Shown here: piece by piece, positions 34,315 through 43,189 of the stretch | Layout: every line of letters starts with the position of its first letter | Numbering within the stretch: the stretch's first letter is position 1 | Source of the DNA: QIAW01 sp035487295 | GTDB lineage: Bacteria > Acidobacteriota > Terriglobia > Terriglobales > Acidobacteriaceae | Direction: 5' to 3' | Length of the DNA stretch: 64,000 bases | Assembly: GCA_035487295.1 (NCBI GenBank) | Contig: DATHMH010000012.1 | Span: 62,001-126,000, forward strand | The notes under the pieces: model-generated | What the model saw: only the letters and a program-made list of their open reading frames with translations | What the model was told of the DNA's origin: nothing | The model's database searches: none | Made by a program: the position numbers and the translations under genes

Positions 34315-37284
34315 ATGCTTAAACATAGAAACGTTTCCGAGACATGGATGTTTTCATCGACACAATCTGGTGCTGTCATGTGTTCGACCGCACCTGTGAT
34401 ACGTGGTTCGAGGCTCACCAAAATCAGACTCCCCGAAAATGCATTCACGAAATTAATGATGACGTGTTTGGCGGCTCTTTTCCTTGGCCTTTCACTGGCA
34501 TCCACAGCTGCTGCTCAGTCGGCTGTACCTGGCCCACAGTCAACAACTTGCGGGGGCCAGGGAGCGGTAGCCGGACAGCCGGCAACCACTCCCCCCTGGA
34601 TGATTGACCCCGAGGAAGCCCCCGCTCACCGGGCTCGGGCCTTGATCAGCGCGATGACGTTGCCTGAAATGGAGGAGCAAATGGCCGGCCAAGCCGGCGG
34701 CTTCCCCGAGATTCCCGCGTGCAGTCCAAGTGGACGGCATGTTCCAGGCATCCCGGCGCTGTGCATACCGACTTTTCGCATCAGCAACGGCCCCTCGGGG
34801 GTCGGTGCAGGCGACTGCGCGATTGTACTGAGGGCTACCTCCATACCCTCGACCCTGGGAATGACGGCGGGATTTGATCCGGCGCTGACCCGCGCGGCTG
34901 GCGACATTATTGGTTCAGAAGCCCGTGATGTCGCGGTGCACGTAATCGAGGGGCCGGCCATGGACATGTTGCGCGAGGCGCAGGGTGGCCGCAATTTCGA
35001 ATACGCGAGCGAGGACCCGTACCTCGCAGGCCTGACCGTCTCTCAGTCGGTCATAGGGGATCAAGCCCATGGCATCATCGGAATGTGCAAGCACTTCATG
35101 GGAAATGAGCAGGAGACGAACCGGACAAGTGTCAGCGATATCATCGACGAGCGCAGCAAGTACGAAATGTACTTCGTGCCCTTTAACATGTGTACCATTG
35201 ATGGCGGCGCCCGCTCCGTAATGTGCGCCTATAACCTGGTCAATGGCGTGTACGAATGCCAGGATTACACTTCCATGACCACGGCCCTGCGCCAGCAATG
35301 GGGCTTCAAAGGCTACGTCCAGTCGGACTTTGGCGCCACCCACAGCACTGCGCCTTCCTTGTTGGCGGGGGAAGATTTGGAGATGAGCTCCCCAGTCTGG
35401 TTTACTGCCGCCAACCTGGATGCCGCGATCGCCGCCAATGAGATCAACCAGGGCACCATCGAGAACGCCCTCCTGCGGAGGTACACCGAAATGTTCGCCG
35501 CGGGCGACTTCGACCGTAATATCGTTTACACCAGTGGGACGCCAACGGTCAGTGTGGCTGACACGATTGCACACGGCGTCACAGCCAGGTTAATCGGCGA
35601 ACAGGACTCTGTTCTATTCAGGAATGCGAACAATGCCGCGGGAAATCCTACGCTCCCTCTCACCTGTGACCCCAGCAAGCCGCAGACCATCGCCCTGATC
35701 GGGCCAGCCATCCCGGGCGGAACATACACTGGCGGCGGCGGTAGTTCGATGGTAAGACCGTTGTACACCGTCACTCCCTTTCAAGGCCTGCTGACGGTCT
35801 GCCCTACTGACACCATAAGGGGATACGCTGTCGCGAACCCTCCCCTCCCTGGCACGGTCAGCCTCGCGACGGCAGCGGCTGCCGCCGCCGGCGCCGACCT
35901 GGCTATCGTCATCGAAGGCGACGAAGAAACGGAAGGTCTCGATCGAAGCCGGATTTATATGCCCGCGATATTCGGCGTTTTGCCTGACGTACTCATCAAT
36001 AGGATCTACGCCGCCCAGCCGAATACGATCGTGGTCCTCCTGAACGGCGACCCGGTGCCTCTCGGCGATCCAAATGTCTACACCGTTTCGTGGGCAGATG
36101 AGGTTCCGGCAATTCTTGAAACGTGGTACCCCGGCGAAGAAGGTGGCAACATCATCGCAGATCTGTTGTTCAACACTTGCCAGATCGGCGCCAATCCGTC
36201 GACCCTGGGGGACCCGTCGGTCTGCACCCCTGCGAATCCCTCTGGCAAGACTTCGATCACATTCCCGGTACACTCCGCCGATGTCCCGCAGCAAACGTTG
36301 AATACAAATCTGTTACCCTTTGCGCCAGTCGGGTGGCCTGAGCCCATGAGCATTGCGGAGGAGTATCCCGGAACACCCCAAGCCTTAAGCTTCCCTCCCT
36401 ATATCTCCGCCCCGCCCTTTGCCGCCGCCTTCACGGCCTATCCGCCCATCTCCACTTTTGTGGTCGACAATCCCACCTATGTCGGACCAACCGTCTATTA
36501 TTCCGAGGGGCTGCAATTCGGTTACCGCTGGTACGAATCGCAGAATATTAAGCCGCGGTATCCTTTTGGTTTCGGCCTTTCGTACACGACGTTCGAGATT
36601 TCTGACGTCGACGTGACACCACACAGTATCTCCACTCAAACCGCGCCGATCATAGTCCGCGCTAGAGTGACCAACACGGGGCGCAAGTACGGCGCTGAGG
36701 TGGTACAAGTGTATCTTGGACTGCCGGGCACCGGCGCTTCCTTCGGCGAACCACCCAAGCGGCTTGTCGGATTCAAGAAAGTTTGGCTTAACCCCGGCGA
36801 ATCGCGGACAGTCACGATCAAGGTTAACCCGGCCACCGTGCCGGAGGCTAAGCCCCTTGAGGTCGAACCCCTCGAAGCCCAGCTTTCACAGGACGACCCC
36901 GACGAGCAAGCCCAGCTGGTCGACATAGACGAGACGCAAGGATTCAGGCGGCCGCCTAGACGATCGGTCTACCAGCCGCTGGCGTATTGGGATACCACTG
37001 CGCACAGTTGGGCCTGGGCGTCCGGCCACTATACGGTGTATGTGGGCAACTCCTCCGCAAACACCCCCTTTACCCACTCAATAGCATTCACATCATTGCA
37101 CCATTGCAATGGCGTTTACACTGGGACCTTCGAGGGGAACACGACGGTCTTGTCGGACGAAAAGTGCACAATCGTGGACGGCAAAATAACCGGGAAGGTT
37201 CTGGTGCACCGGGACGGCCAACTGACGCTGATTCAAGCCACGGTCGGCGGCGTGGTCCATTTACCACGACATACTCGCCATTAG
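34315..37284 (+). CDS. Secreted glycoside hydrolase family 3, beta-glucosidase-like
   Basis: The 989-residue protein has the three GH3 domains. An N-terminal (beta/alpha)8 barrel contains KHFMGNEQE, MCAYNLVNG and the nucleophile motif GYVQSDFGATHS, where Asp replaces water-attacking partner as usual. A second alpha/beta domain follows (KPQTIALIGPAIPGG), then a C-terminal fibronectin III-like domain (YPFGFGLSYTTFEISDV). GAGAGGTG before ATG 34315 supports this start, although the signal peptide core (LAALFLGLSLASTAAAQ) is about 50 residues in; ATG 34456 is the alternative. Expected function: removal of glucose or xylose from plant or microbial oligosaccharides in the periplasm. The exact specificity is not readable. 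It stands alone. Confidence 0.85.
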   Translation: MLKHRNVSETWMFSSTQSGAVMCSTAPVIRGSRLTKIRLPENAFTKLMMTCLAALFLGLSLASTAAAQSAVPGPQSTTCGGQGAVAGQPATTPPWMIDPEEAPAHRARALISAMTLPEMEEQMAGQAGGFPEIPACSPSGRHVPGIPALCIPTFRISNGPSGVGAGDCAIVLRATSIPSTLGMTAGFDPALTRAAGDIIGSEARDVAVHVIEGPAMDMLREAQGGRNFEYASEDPYLAGLTVSQSVIGDQAHGIIGMCKHFMGNEQETNRTSVSDIIDERSKYEMYFVPFNMCTIDGGARSVMCAYNLVNGVYECQDYTSMTTALRQQWGFKGYVQSDFGATHSTAPSLLAGEDLEMSSPVWFTAANLDAAIAANEINQGTIENALLRRYTEMFAAGDFDRNIVYTSGTPTVSVADTIAHGVTARLIGEQDSVLFRNANNAAGNPTLPLTCDPSKPQTIALIGPAIPGGTYTGGGGSSMVRPLYTVTPFQGLLTVCPTDTIRGYAVANPPLPGTVSLATAAAAAAGADLAIVIEGDEETEGLDRSRIYMPAIFGVLPDVLINRIYAAQPNTIVVLLNGDPVPLGDPNVYTVSWADEVPAILETWYPGEEGGNIIADLLFNTCQIGANPSTLGDPSVCTPANPSGKTSITFPVHSADVPQQTLNTNLLPFAPVGWPEPMSIAEEYPGTPQALSFPPYISAPPFAAAFTAYPPISTFVVDNPTYVGPTVYYSEGLQFGYRWYESQNIKPRYPFGFGLSYTTFEISDVDVTPHSISTQTAPIIVRARVTNTGRKYGAEVVQVYLGLPGTGASFGEPPKRLVGFKKVWLNPGESRTVTIKVNPATVPEAKPLEVEPLEAQLSQDDPDEQAQLVDIDETQGFRRPPRRSVYQPLAYWDTTAHSWAWASGHYTVYVGNSSANTPFTHSIAFTSLHHCNGVYTGTFEGNTTVLSDEKCTIVDGKITGKVLVHRDGQLTLIQATVGGVVHLPRHTRH

Positions 37285-37824
37285 GCCGGTAACTCGGGTT
37301 CAGCACTGCGTTAATGCCGTTTTATGACTAACTTGGACTGGAGGGGGGTCCGGCCTCAGATCTGTGGCAACTGGGGCCGGAAACTAGCCGAGCGCAGCAG
37401 AAAGAGCGGGAAGAAGCGAGCGATCGTGGTCGCGGCAAAAAGCTGGCGATTACGATCGTTCTTTGCGGTTAGCTCCCGAATAAACCGACAAGGACTAAGC
37501 CGCTGGCGCGGCGGACGCTACGCGTGGGCGATCCGCAAGAGTTTGGATAGCCGACATAGTGTGGGTCACAGAGAAAGGAGATTCCTGCTATCTCCGCGCG
37601 GGAGTCGTCGCGGTATTCATCGATGTAATGGCGGACGATCTCGTCAAGAGTCATCTAACAACAAAATGTTCTGGACCAGTAATATCCTTCGACCTTTCAC
37701 GGCATACCTCATAGTGAGGACTAGCATTGATGCGACTACTGCTCCTGATCATGTCTCTGACTATGGCTGTTCTTCTGGTCCGCATCTCTCGACGTTTCGC
37801 GGCATCTTTCGGGAGGACCAGCTC
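37285..37824. other. Intergenic region with a possible gene remnant on the minus strand
   Basis: Minus-strand codons from 37654 give TLDEIVRHYIDEYRDDSRAE, which looks like a genuine N-terminus. The frame then loses sense after about 28 codons and ends at 37469; a shifted frame gives a more protein-like continuation. This may be the remains of a short conserved protein. I see no other gene or promoter. The upstream extension of the esterase frame through here has no family resemblance. Confidence 0.25.
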
Positions 37825-38835
37825 ATGAAGCGTCTCTTGCTCGCGACCGTGCTCTCAGCCATCGCAGTTCTTCTGATTTCCTGTGGTGGGAACCGCAAAA
37901 ACCTGCTGGTTGGCTCAAATGGTCAGCCTCTGCATAACGCAAAGGGGTGTGACACCAGCAACGATCCCTCGTGCACCGTCCTCATGGTCACTCAATCGGA
38001 CGGCACCAGCGTTGTACGCTACTACGTGCTCCACATCCCGCCGAACTTCCCTGCGACTTCAGGTGCGTTGGTCGTGGCCTTGCACGGCACCGGCGAGAGC
38101 GCGCTGGAGTACCCGACTCACACCCTGATGAACAACACCGCCGACGCGGACGGCTTCGCCGTGGTGTACCCTGAAGCCCTTGACGCGCCGCGCACCGAGA
38201 ACTTGCGCCAATGGAACGGCTACTTCAACGGGGCTCAATCGCCTACCAGTACGTCGCCGGACGATGTCTCCTTCCTCCGACAACTCATAACGACGCTTCA
38301 GGTCAGTTTGAACGCTGATCCCAAGAAGATCTACGTCATGGGAATTTCTTCTGGCGGCCTGATGGCGGTCCGTGTCGGTGTGGAACTCTCCGATCTTGTA
38401 GCGGCCATCGCACCTCTTTCCGGAGCCCTCGACAATCTGGAAGGTAGCAATGGTGTCGTGCCCGCGGCCGCGGGACCAGTCTCCGTCCTAATGCTCCACG
38501 CCGATATGGATCAAACTATCCCCTACTGCGGTACCAGAGATAACGCGTCGCAGGACGTTACTGTGAACTATTGGCTCACGGCGGATGCGACTGTTAACCT
38601 GGATACGTCCACTCCCTTGTGCAACGGCGGCAACCCCACTAGCGTGAATGAGAAAGACGGCACGGGCGGCCTGTCGAACACCGAAGTGAAGTTTTACCGC
38701 CTGATCGGTGCGGACCATTTTGCGGTCTATAACAATGCCGACTTGAGTCGCTACAATCCGAATTTCAACTCCACCACAGGGGTCCTTTCGAACGACATCG
38801 TCTGGAAGTTCTTCGCCGCACATCCCAAGCAGTGA
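37825..38835 (+). CDS. PHB-depolymerase-like / feruloyl-esterase-like lipoprotein
   Basis: GGGAGG 8 nt before ATG 37825 fixes the start. The signal peptide ends in a lipobox (LLIS|C), so the protein is lipid-anchored in the envelope. It follows the alpha/beta-hydrolase pattern of the LpqC/PHB depolymerase family: ALVVALHGTGESA (oxyanion loop), GFAVVYPEAL, the nucleophile elbow GISSGGLMA, VLMLHADMDQTIPY (Asp) and GADHFAV (His). Expected: ester hydrolysis of an aromatic or polyhydroxyalkanoate ester. The distance to GH3 (540 bp) argues against one operon, though both could serve plant-polymer use. A strong terminator lies downstream at 39022. Confidence 0.8.
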   Translation: MKRLLLATVLSAIAVLLISCGGNRKNLLVGSNGQPLHNAKGCDTSNDPSCTVLMVTQSDGTSVVRYYVLHIPPNFPATSGALVVALHGTGESALEYPTHTLMNNTADADGFAVVYPEALDAPRTENLRQWNGYFNGAQSPTSTSPDDVSFLRQLITTLQVSLNADPKKIYVMGISSGGLMAVRVGVELSDLVAAIAPLSGALDNLEGSNGVVPAAAGPVSVLMLHADMDQTIPYCGTRDNASQDVTVNYWLTADATVNLDTSTPLCNGGNPTSVNEKDGTGGLSNTEVKFYRLIGADHFAVYNNADLSRYNPNFNSTTGVLSNDIVWKFFAAHPKQ

Positions 38836-39320
38836 TGCGCAGTGATCCATCAAATCGACGTCGACCATCGCGGATGGAACGGAAGCTGGGCGTCGGATTA
38901 TGACAATCGCCCAGAACTCGGTTCGGCCCCTGGCGGTTCTCCCGCGGCCGTTTCATGGACTCCCGGCCGACTGGACGCCAGCGTGATTGATCGCGCCGGT
39001 AACCTGTTGCATACGTGGTTCGGCCTCGCGATCCTGTATTGCGAGGCCTTTTGCCTTTGAGTATCCCTATTTCATTCAGATAGACGTGAAATCCGCAGAA
39101 TGTCGTTCGCACGAATTTCATTGCGCCCGCAGGGCATCGGCCGTCTTTGCGACAAGGGCTCGACGACACGAGATCAGCAAGGAACTGGCGGAGTATCCGG
39201 GCACGCAAGTCCCCATGCCTCAATCAGAATTGAGGTAAACTTGTGGCGCAAAAGACAGGTTCCCCGACAGCGGGAACACGATCAAGCAGCGAAATTCTAA
39301 TGAATCATAGAGGTGCAGTC
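38836..39320 (+). other. Intergenic region between esterase and oxidoreductase
   Basis: Apart from the terminator at 39022-39053, the 485 bp contain no recognisable gene. Short frames on both strands have no family resemblance or ribosome sites. A promoter for the oxidoreductase should lie between 39060 and 39300, but none is convincing. Confidence 0.3.
39022..39053 (+). terminator. Rho-independent terminator after the esterase region
   Basis: Perfect 8-bp arms GGCCTCGC (39022-39029) and GCGAGGCC (39041-39048), an 11-nt loop, and a following TTTT tract. Confidence 0.7.
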
Positions 39321-40472
39321 ATGCCCGATTTGCCCGGAAAAGAGATCACCCGTCGTGGATTCATCGTGAAGGCCGGCCAGGGACTGGTGGCAGTGAATGT
39401 TGCCGCGGCACTGTTCAAGGATGCGGCAGCACAACAACCGCAGCTCATTGTTCCTGAGCCGCCCGGCAAGAAACTGGGATGGGCCGTCGTTGGCCTTGGC
39501 AACCTGGCCATTCACCAGATCTTGCCTGCTTTCTCCCAGTGCGAAAAATCCAAAGTGGTGGCGTTGGTGAGCGGCCATCCCGACAAGGCCAACAAACTGG
39601 CGCTGCGCTACGACGTCAATCCCAAGAACATCTACAACTACGAGAATTATGATTCAATCAAAGACAATCCAGAAGTAGACGTCATCTATATTGTCCTGCC
39701 CAATGGCATGCATGCTGAATACACCATTCGCGGGCTCCAGGCCGGCAAGCACGTCTTGTCAGAAAAACCCATGGCCAATACGCCTGCCGAATGCCAATCC
39801 ATGATCGATGCCGCGCGTAAAGCGGATCGAAAGCTGATGGTGGCATATCGTCTTCGTTACGAACCCTTCACCCAGGAAATGATTCGTATGGCACGCGAGC
39901 AGGAACTCGGCCCTGTCAAGATCATTCAGACCAGCGCCGGTTTCAACATTGGCGATCCGAGCCAATGGCGTCTTAAAAAAGACATGGCCGGCGGCGGTTC
40001 CCTGATGGATATCGGCATCTACGCTTTGCAGGCGGCGCGTTACATCTCCGGTGAAGAACCCGTGGAGATCAACGCCATGACGTACAGCACTCCGGGCGAT
40101 CCGCGTTTCAAAGAGGTGGAAGAAAACATCAACTTCCAACTGCGTTTCCCCAGCGGCGTGCTCGCCAACTGCACATCAAGCTATGGCTGCGCCTACCGCT
40201 CTCAGTTCCAGGCGCTGGCGACAAAAGGTTGGTTTGAGTTGGATCCCGGGTTGTCTTACAGCGGATTGCGCATGAGAGTGAGCCGCGGCAATAAGATTGA
40301 GGAGCCTTCTCTTGCGGTCCGCGACCATTTCGCTTTGGAGATGGACCATATGTCCCAGTGCGTGATGCAGAACAAAGAACCGCTCACACCCGGCGAAGAG
40401 GGCCTGCGCGACTTGAAGATCATGATGGCGATCTATGAGGCGGCGAGAACGGGCAAGACTGTTAAATTGTAG
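39321..40472 (+). CDS. Tat-exported Gfo/Idh/MocA family oxidoreductase
   Basis: GAGGT 7 nt before ATG 39321 supports this start over ATG 39300. The N-terminus carries a twin-arginine signal (ITRRGFIVKAG). The Rossmann domain follows: WAVVGLGNLAIHQILPAF, VYIVLPNGMHAEYTIRGL-type segments and GKHVLSEKPMANT, the conserved EKP motif. The C-terminal beta-sheet domain contains GGGSLMDIGIYALQAARYI. It resembles glucose-fructose oxidoreductase and related periplasmic sugar oxidoreductases that keep NADP(H) tightly bound and are exported folded. Substrate is unknown, probably a sugar or polyol. It is followed by a repeat-rich spacer and does not appear to share an operon. Confidence 0.85.
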   Translation: MPDLPGKEITRRGFIVKAGQGLVAVNVAAALFKDAAAQQPQLIVPEPPGKKLGWAVVGLGNLAIHQILPAFSQCEKSKVVALVSGHPDKANKLALRYDVNPKNIYNYENYDSIKDNPEVDVIYIVLPNGMHAEYTIRGLQAGKHVLSEKPMANTPAECQSMIDAARKADRKLMVAYRLRYEPFTQEMIRMAREQELGPVKIIQTSAGFNIGDPSQWRLKKDMAGGGSLMDIGIYALQAARYISGEEPVEINAMTYSTPGDPRFKEVEENINFQLRFPSGVLANCTSSYGCAYRSQFQALATKGWFELDPGLSYSGLRMRVSRGNKIEEPSLAVRDHFALEMDHMSQCVMQNKEPLTPGEEGLRDLKIMMAIYEAARTGKTVKL

Positions 40473-40600
40473 TGCGGCTTGCCGCTGCTGAGGGTTCCGG
40501 CTGCTTTTAACGGCGGGTCAGGATTATGTTGCTAGTCTGTCGGGGATGAGCTTCGTAGCTCACCGAAGGTAATGAAAACGAGCTCCGGAATTGAACTAAG
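40473..40600 (+). other. Short spacer downstream of the oxidoreductase
   Basis: No gene. Contains CTTCGTAGCTCACCGAAG, a hairpin-capable segment around 40550-40566 that may end the oxidoreductase transcript. Weak evidence. Confidence 0.25.
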
Positions 40601-40678
40601 CCCCGGCAGGGGCGGCGCATTGTAGCCCAGCGCTTCAGCGCTGGGTGGGCAGCACTAATGACTCAGTCCCGTAAGGAC
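40601..40678 (+). repeat. Intergenic hairpin repeat cluster
   Basis: Three modules in a row: CCCCGGCAGGGGCGGC at 40601-40616, a strong hairpin CCCAGCGC/GCGCTGGG at 40626-40645, and GTCC/GGAC at 40666-40678. I recall this combination (AGCCC..hairpin..GGGT beside CCCCGG.AGGGGCGGC) from intergenic repeats in Acidobacteriota genomes. It lies between two same-strand genes and may also act on mRNA ends. Confidence 0.5.
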
Positions 40679-40757
40679 GACGCCCGATGGCAAACTCGAC
40701 TGCTTTTTCGACCGTTCCCAGAGTCAAAATGGAAATCCTGGTTTGGAGGTTTTTTGC

Positions 40758-42275
40758 ATGGACATGAGAAAAATTGCATGGCTGCAAGCATTGGCCTGCG
40801 TTTCTTTGTTTCTGTATGTTGCCCCGAACTCCCTTTGGGCACAGAGCAAGCCGGCGCCCATCGGGACATTTGAAAACCACGGGGACATTGGCACGGTTCT
40901 TCACCCCGGCTCCGTCGAATACGACGCCTCCAGGAAGACTTACACCATCAGCGGCAGCGGCGCGAATATGTGGCTCAAAGAGGATGCTTTTCAGTTTGTC
41001 TGGAAGCAGGTCTCGGGCGACGTCACGCTCACCGCGGATATCTCCATCCTTGGCAAGGCTGGAAACGAACACAGAAAGGCAGTCTTAATGATCCGCCAAA
41101 GCCTCGACGCGGACTCTGCCTACGCTGATGTTGCGCTTCACGCGAGTGGACTCGCGTCTCTTCAATATCGCGATGAAAAGGGCGCCCTCACGCATGAAAT
41201 ACAAGCAAACATTTCCGCGCCCAGGCACCTTCGTATCACCAAGCGCGGCGAATACTTCTACATGTCGCTGGCGGGCGACGGCGAGGAGTTACGTTTTGCC
41301 GGCGGCTCGACGCGGATTCCGATTCAGGGAACGTTCTACGTTGGGATCGGTGTCTGCGCTCACGATAAGGATGCCATCGAGAAAGCCGTCTTCTCGAATA
41401 TTGATTTGTCACCCGGCAGCCCTGCCCCATCCAGTCAGCCGGTCCTCTACAGCACACTGGAGACAATCTCCATTACCTTGGGTGATCGCCACGTCGTCTA
41501 TGTCGCACCCGAGCGCTTCGAGGCCCCCAACTGGTCGCGCGACGGCTCCTATTTTCTCTTCAACGGCAAAGGCCGCATCTTGCGTTTGCCTGTGGTCGGC
41601 GGCAAGCCGGAAACCATTAATACCGGATTCGCCATCCAGTGCAACAACGACCACGGCATTTCGCCCGACGGAACGCAATTCGTCATCAGCGACGTGTCGC
41701 AAGAAGAGCACCGCTCCCTCGTCTATGTCTTGCCGATTGGCGGCGGCGCACCCACGCGTATCACCAAACTTTCTCCTTCTTACTGGCATGGCTGGTCACC
41801 GGACGGTAAAACCCTTGCCTTCGTCGGCCAGCGAAACGACGACTTCGACATTTACACCATTCCCGTTGCAGGAGGCCAGGAAACACGCCTGACGACCGCG
41901 AAGGGCCTCGATGACGGCCCCGAATATTCGCCCGACGGAAAATACATCTACTTCAACTCCGAGCGCAGCGGGCACATGCAGATCTGGCGGATGCAAGCCG
42001 ACGGTTCCGAGCAACAACCGGTGTTTTCCGATGAATACAACAATTGGTTCCCGCATATCTCGCCAGACGGCAAGTGGATGGTCTTCCTCACTTACGACAA
42101 GAGCGTCACCGGCCACCCGGAAAACAAGGACGTGATGCTGCGTCTTATGTCGCTAAGCGACGGGAAGATCAGCGTGCTCGTCAGGCTCTTCGGTGGGCAA
42201 GGCACGATGAACGTTCCTTCCTGGTCGCCCGACAGCACCCGGCTGGCATTTGTCAGTTATCAGCTCATTCCGTAA
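40758..42275 (+). CDS. Secreted TolB-like six-bladed propeller with N-terminal jelly-roll domain
   Basis: GGAGG 8 nt before ATG 40758 fixes the start; a signal peptide (WLQALACVSLFLYVAPNSLWA) follows. Residues 30-220 form a DUF1349/concanavalin-like sandwich (GSGANMWLKEDAFQFVWKQVSGDVTL). The rest carries six WD40-like PD40 repeats with the typical W/YSPDGKxIxF motif (NWSRDGSYFLF, GISPDGTQFVI, GWSPDGKTLAF, EYSPDGKYIYF, HISPDGKWMVF, SWSPDSTRLAF). Members bind proteins or sugars in the periplasm and usually have no enzymatic activity. There is no Tol-Pal context here. It stands alone, downstream of a hairpin repeat. Confidence 0.8.
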   Translation: MDMRKIAWLQALACVSLFLYVAPNSLWAQSKPAPIGTFENHGDIGTVLHPGSVEYDASRKTYTISGSGANMWLKEDAFQFVWKQVSGDVTLTADISILGKAGNEHRKAVLMIRQSLDADSAYADVALHASGLASLQYRDEKGALTHEIQANISAPRHLRITKRGEYFYMSLAGDGEELRFAGGSTRIPIQGTFYVGIGVCAHDKDAIEKAVFSNIDLSPGSPAPSSQPVLYSTLETISITLGDRHVVYVAPERFEAPNWSRDGSYFLFNGKGRILRLPVVGGKPETINTGFAIQCNNDHGISPDGTQFVISDVSQEEHRSLVYVLPIGGGAPTRITKLSPSYWHGWSPDGKTLAFVGQRNDDFDIYTIPVAGGQETRLTTAKGLDDGPEYSPDGKYIYFNSERSGHMQIWRMQADGSEQQPVFSDEYNNWFPHISPDGKWMVFLTYDKSVTGHPENKDVMLRLMSLSDGKISVLVRLFGGQGTMNVPSWSPDSTRLAFVSYQLIP

Positions 42276-42349
42276 AAAATGCGCGAAGGCGTGGGAAGCT
42301 TTCCCCGAACCTCTCCAGTCTTTCCCGGTCACACCTGGCGTTATATGCC

Positions 42350-42379
42350 TTGACACGCATATGCTCTATGAAGTATATT
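42350..42379 (+). promoter_or_regulatory. Promoter of the arsR-type operon, predicted leaderless
   Basis: TTGACA (42350-42355) and TATATT (42374-42379) are 18 bp apart. The expected transcription start, about 7 nt after the -10, falls on the A of ATG 42386. The spacer contains ATATGCTCTATGAAGTATAT, an imperfect palindrome suitable for autoregulation by the ArsR protein. Confidence 0.55.
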
Positions 42380-42385
42380 AAAGGA

Positions 42386-42784
42386 ATGGAATCTGTATTC
42401 GAAATCATTGCGGAGCCTCACCGCCGCGCGATACTGGGCCTGCTGGTCTCGTCACAACAGTCGGTGGGAGAGATCGAGCGGCACCTTCGTATGCCGCAGC
42501 CGACCGTCTCAAAGCACCTGCGAGTGCTGCGCGAGGCCGGTTTCGTGGAATCCACGGTGGACGCACAGCGCCGTCTCTACCGGCTGAAACCTGAACCATT
42601 TCAGGAGTTCGATGCCTGGCTGGCTCCCTTCCGCCGGTTCTGGTCCGCTCACCTGGATGCTCTCGAACGCCACCTCGGCCGCATGGATCGTCTTCCGGCG
42701 AAAGAACCAGCACCAACGAAAAAGAAGACAACCAGAAAACGGCGCGGCCCAAACCGCAAACGCAACCAAGGAGAAACGAAATGA
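42386..42784 (+). CDS. ArsR-family winged-helix transcriptional regulator
   Basis: The 132-residue protein has the ArsR winged helix: EIIAEPHRRAILGLLVSSQQSVGEIERHLRMPQPTVSKHLRVLREAGFVES followed by the wing (VDAQRRLYRLKPE); quoted here as pattern, recognition helix QPTVSKHLRVL. No metal-binding CxC is seen, which fits the SRPBCC-associated, non-metal subclass. The C-terminus is a basic tail (KKKTTRKRRGPNRKR) that may bind DNA nonspecifically. ATG 42386 coincides with the predicted transcription start; ATG 42368 lies within the promoter. Its stop overlaps the start of the VOC gene as ATGA. It probably represses its own operon until an unknown ligand binds. Confidence 0.85.
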   Translation: MESVFEIIAEPHRRAILGLLVSSQQSVGEIERHLRMPQPTVSKHLRVLREAGFVESTVDAQRRLYRLKPEPFQEFDAWLAPFRRFWSAHLDALERHLGRMDRLPAKEPAPTKKKTTRKRRGPNRKRNQGETK

Positions 42785-43179
42785 AAATCAAAGTGACCAG
42801 CCTATACGTGGACGACCAGGAGAAGGCCCTGCGCTTCTATACCGAGGTACTGGGCTTTGCCAAGAAGACCGATTTCAGTCAGGGCCCATATCGCTGGCTG
42901 ACCGTGGCCTCATCCGAGGAGCCGGACGGCACTGAGCTGCAGTTGGCGCTGAACAACAACCCCGCAGCCAAAGCGTATCAGCAGGCGATATTTCAACAGA
43001 ACCAGCCCGCGATGATGTTCTTCACCGACGACGTCAAGGGCGACTACGAGCGCATCAAGGCCCGCGGCGCCGAGTTCACCATGCCGCCGACTGACGTGAC
43101 CGGCTCAACCATTGCGATGCTGAAGGATACCTGCGGCAACCTCATTCAGCTCACCCAGTTGGCACGCTATTCACACTGA
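42781..43179 (+). CDS. VOC-family (glyoxalase/bleomycin-resistance-like) protein
   Basis: The 132-residue sequence has the paired beta-alpha-beta-beta-beta modules of the VOC fold: VTSLYVDDQEKALRFYTEVLGF, then FFTDDVKGDYERIKARGAEF and MLKDTCGNLIQLTQ. The usual metal ligands are partly recognisable (Glu near the C-terminus is replaced by IQL, so metal binding is uncertain). It overlaps the arsR stop by 4 nt and lies 10 nt before the SRPBCC-phosphatase gene. ArsR/VOC/SRPBCC trios are common in soil bacteria, but their substrates are mostly unknown. It acts in the cytosol, as enzyme or small-molecule binder. Confidence 0.8.
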   Translation: MKIKVTSLYVDDQEKALRFYTEVLGFAKKTDFSQGPYRWLTVASSEEPDGTELQLALNNNPAAKAYQQAIFQQNQPAMMFFTDDVKGDYERIKARGAEFTMPPTDVTGSTIAMLKDTCGNLIQLTQLARYSH

Positions 43180-43189
43180 GGAGAAGAAG

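Noticed and set aside
38765..39223. 152-codon frame on the minus strand after the esterase
   Set aside because: It crosses the terminator hairpin, is Arg-rich in the way of random GC-rich frames, and has no motif.
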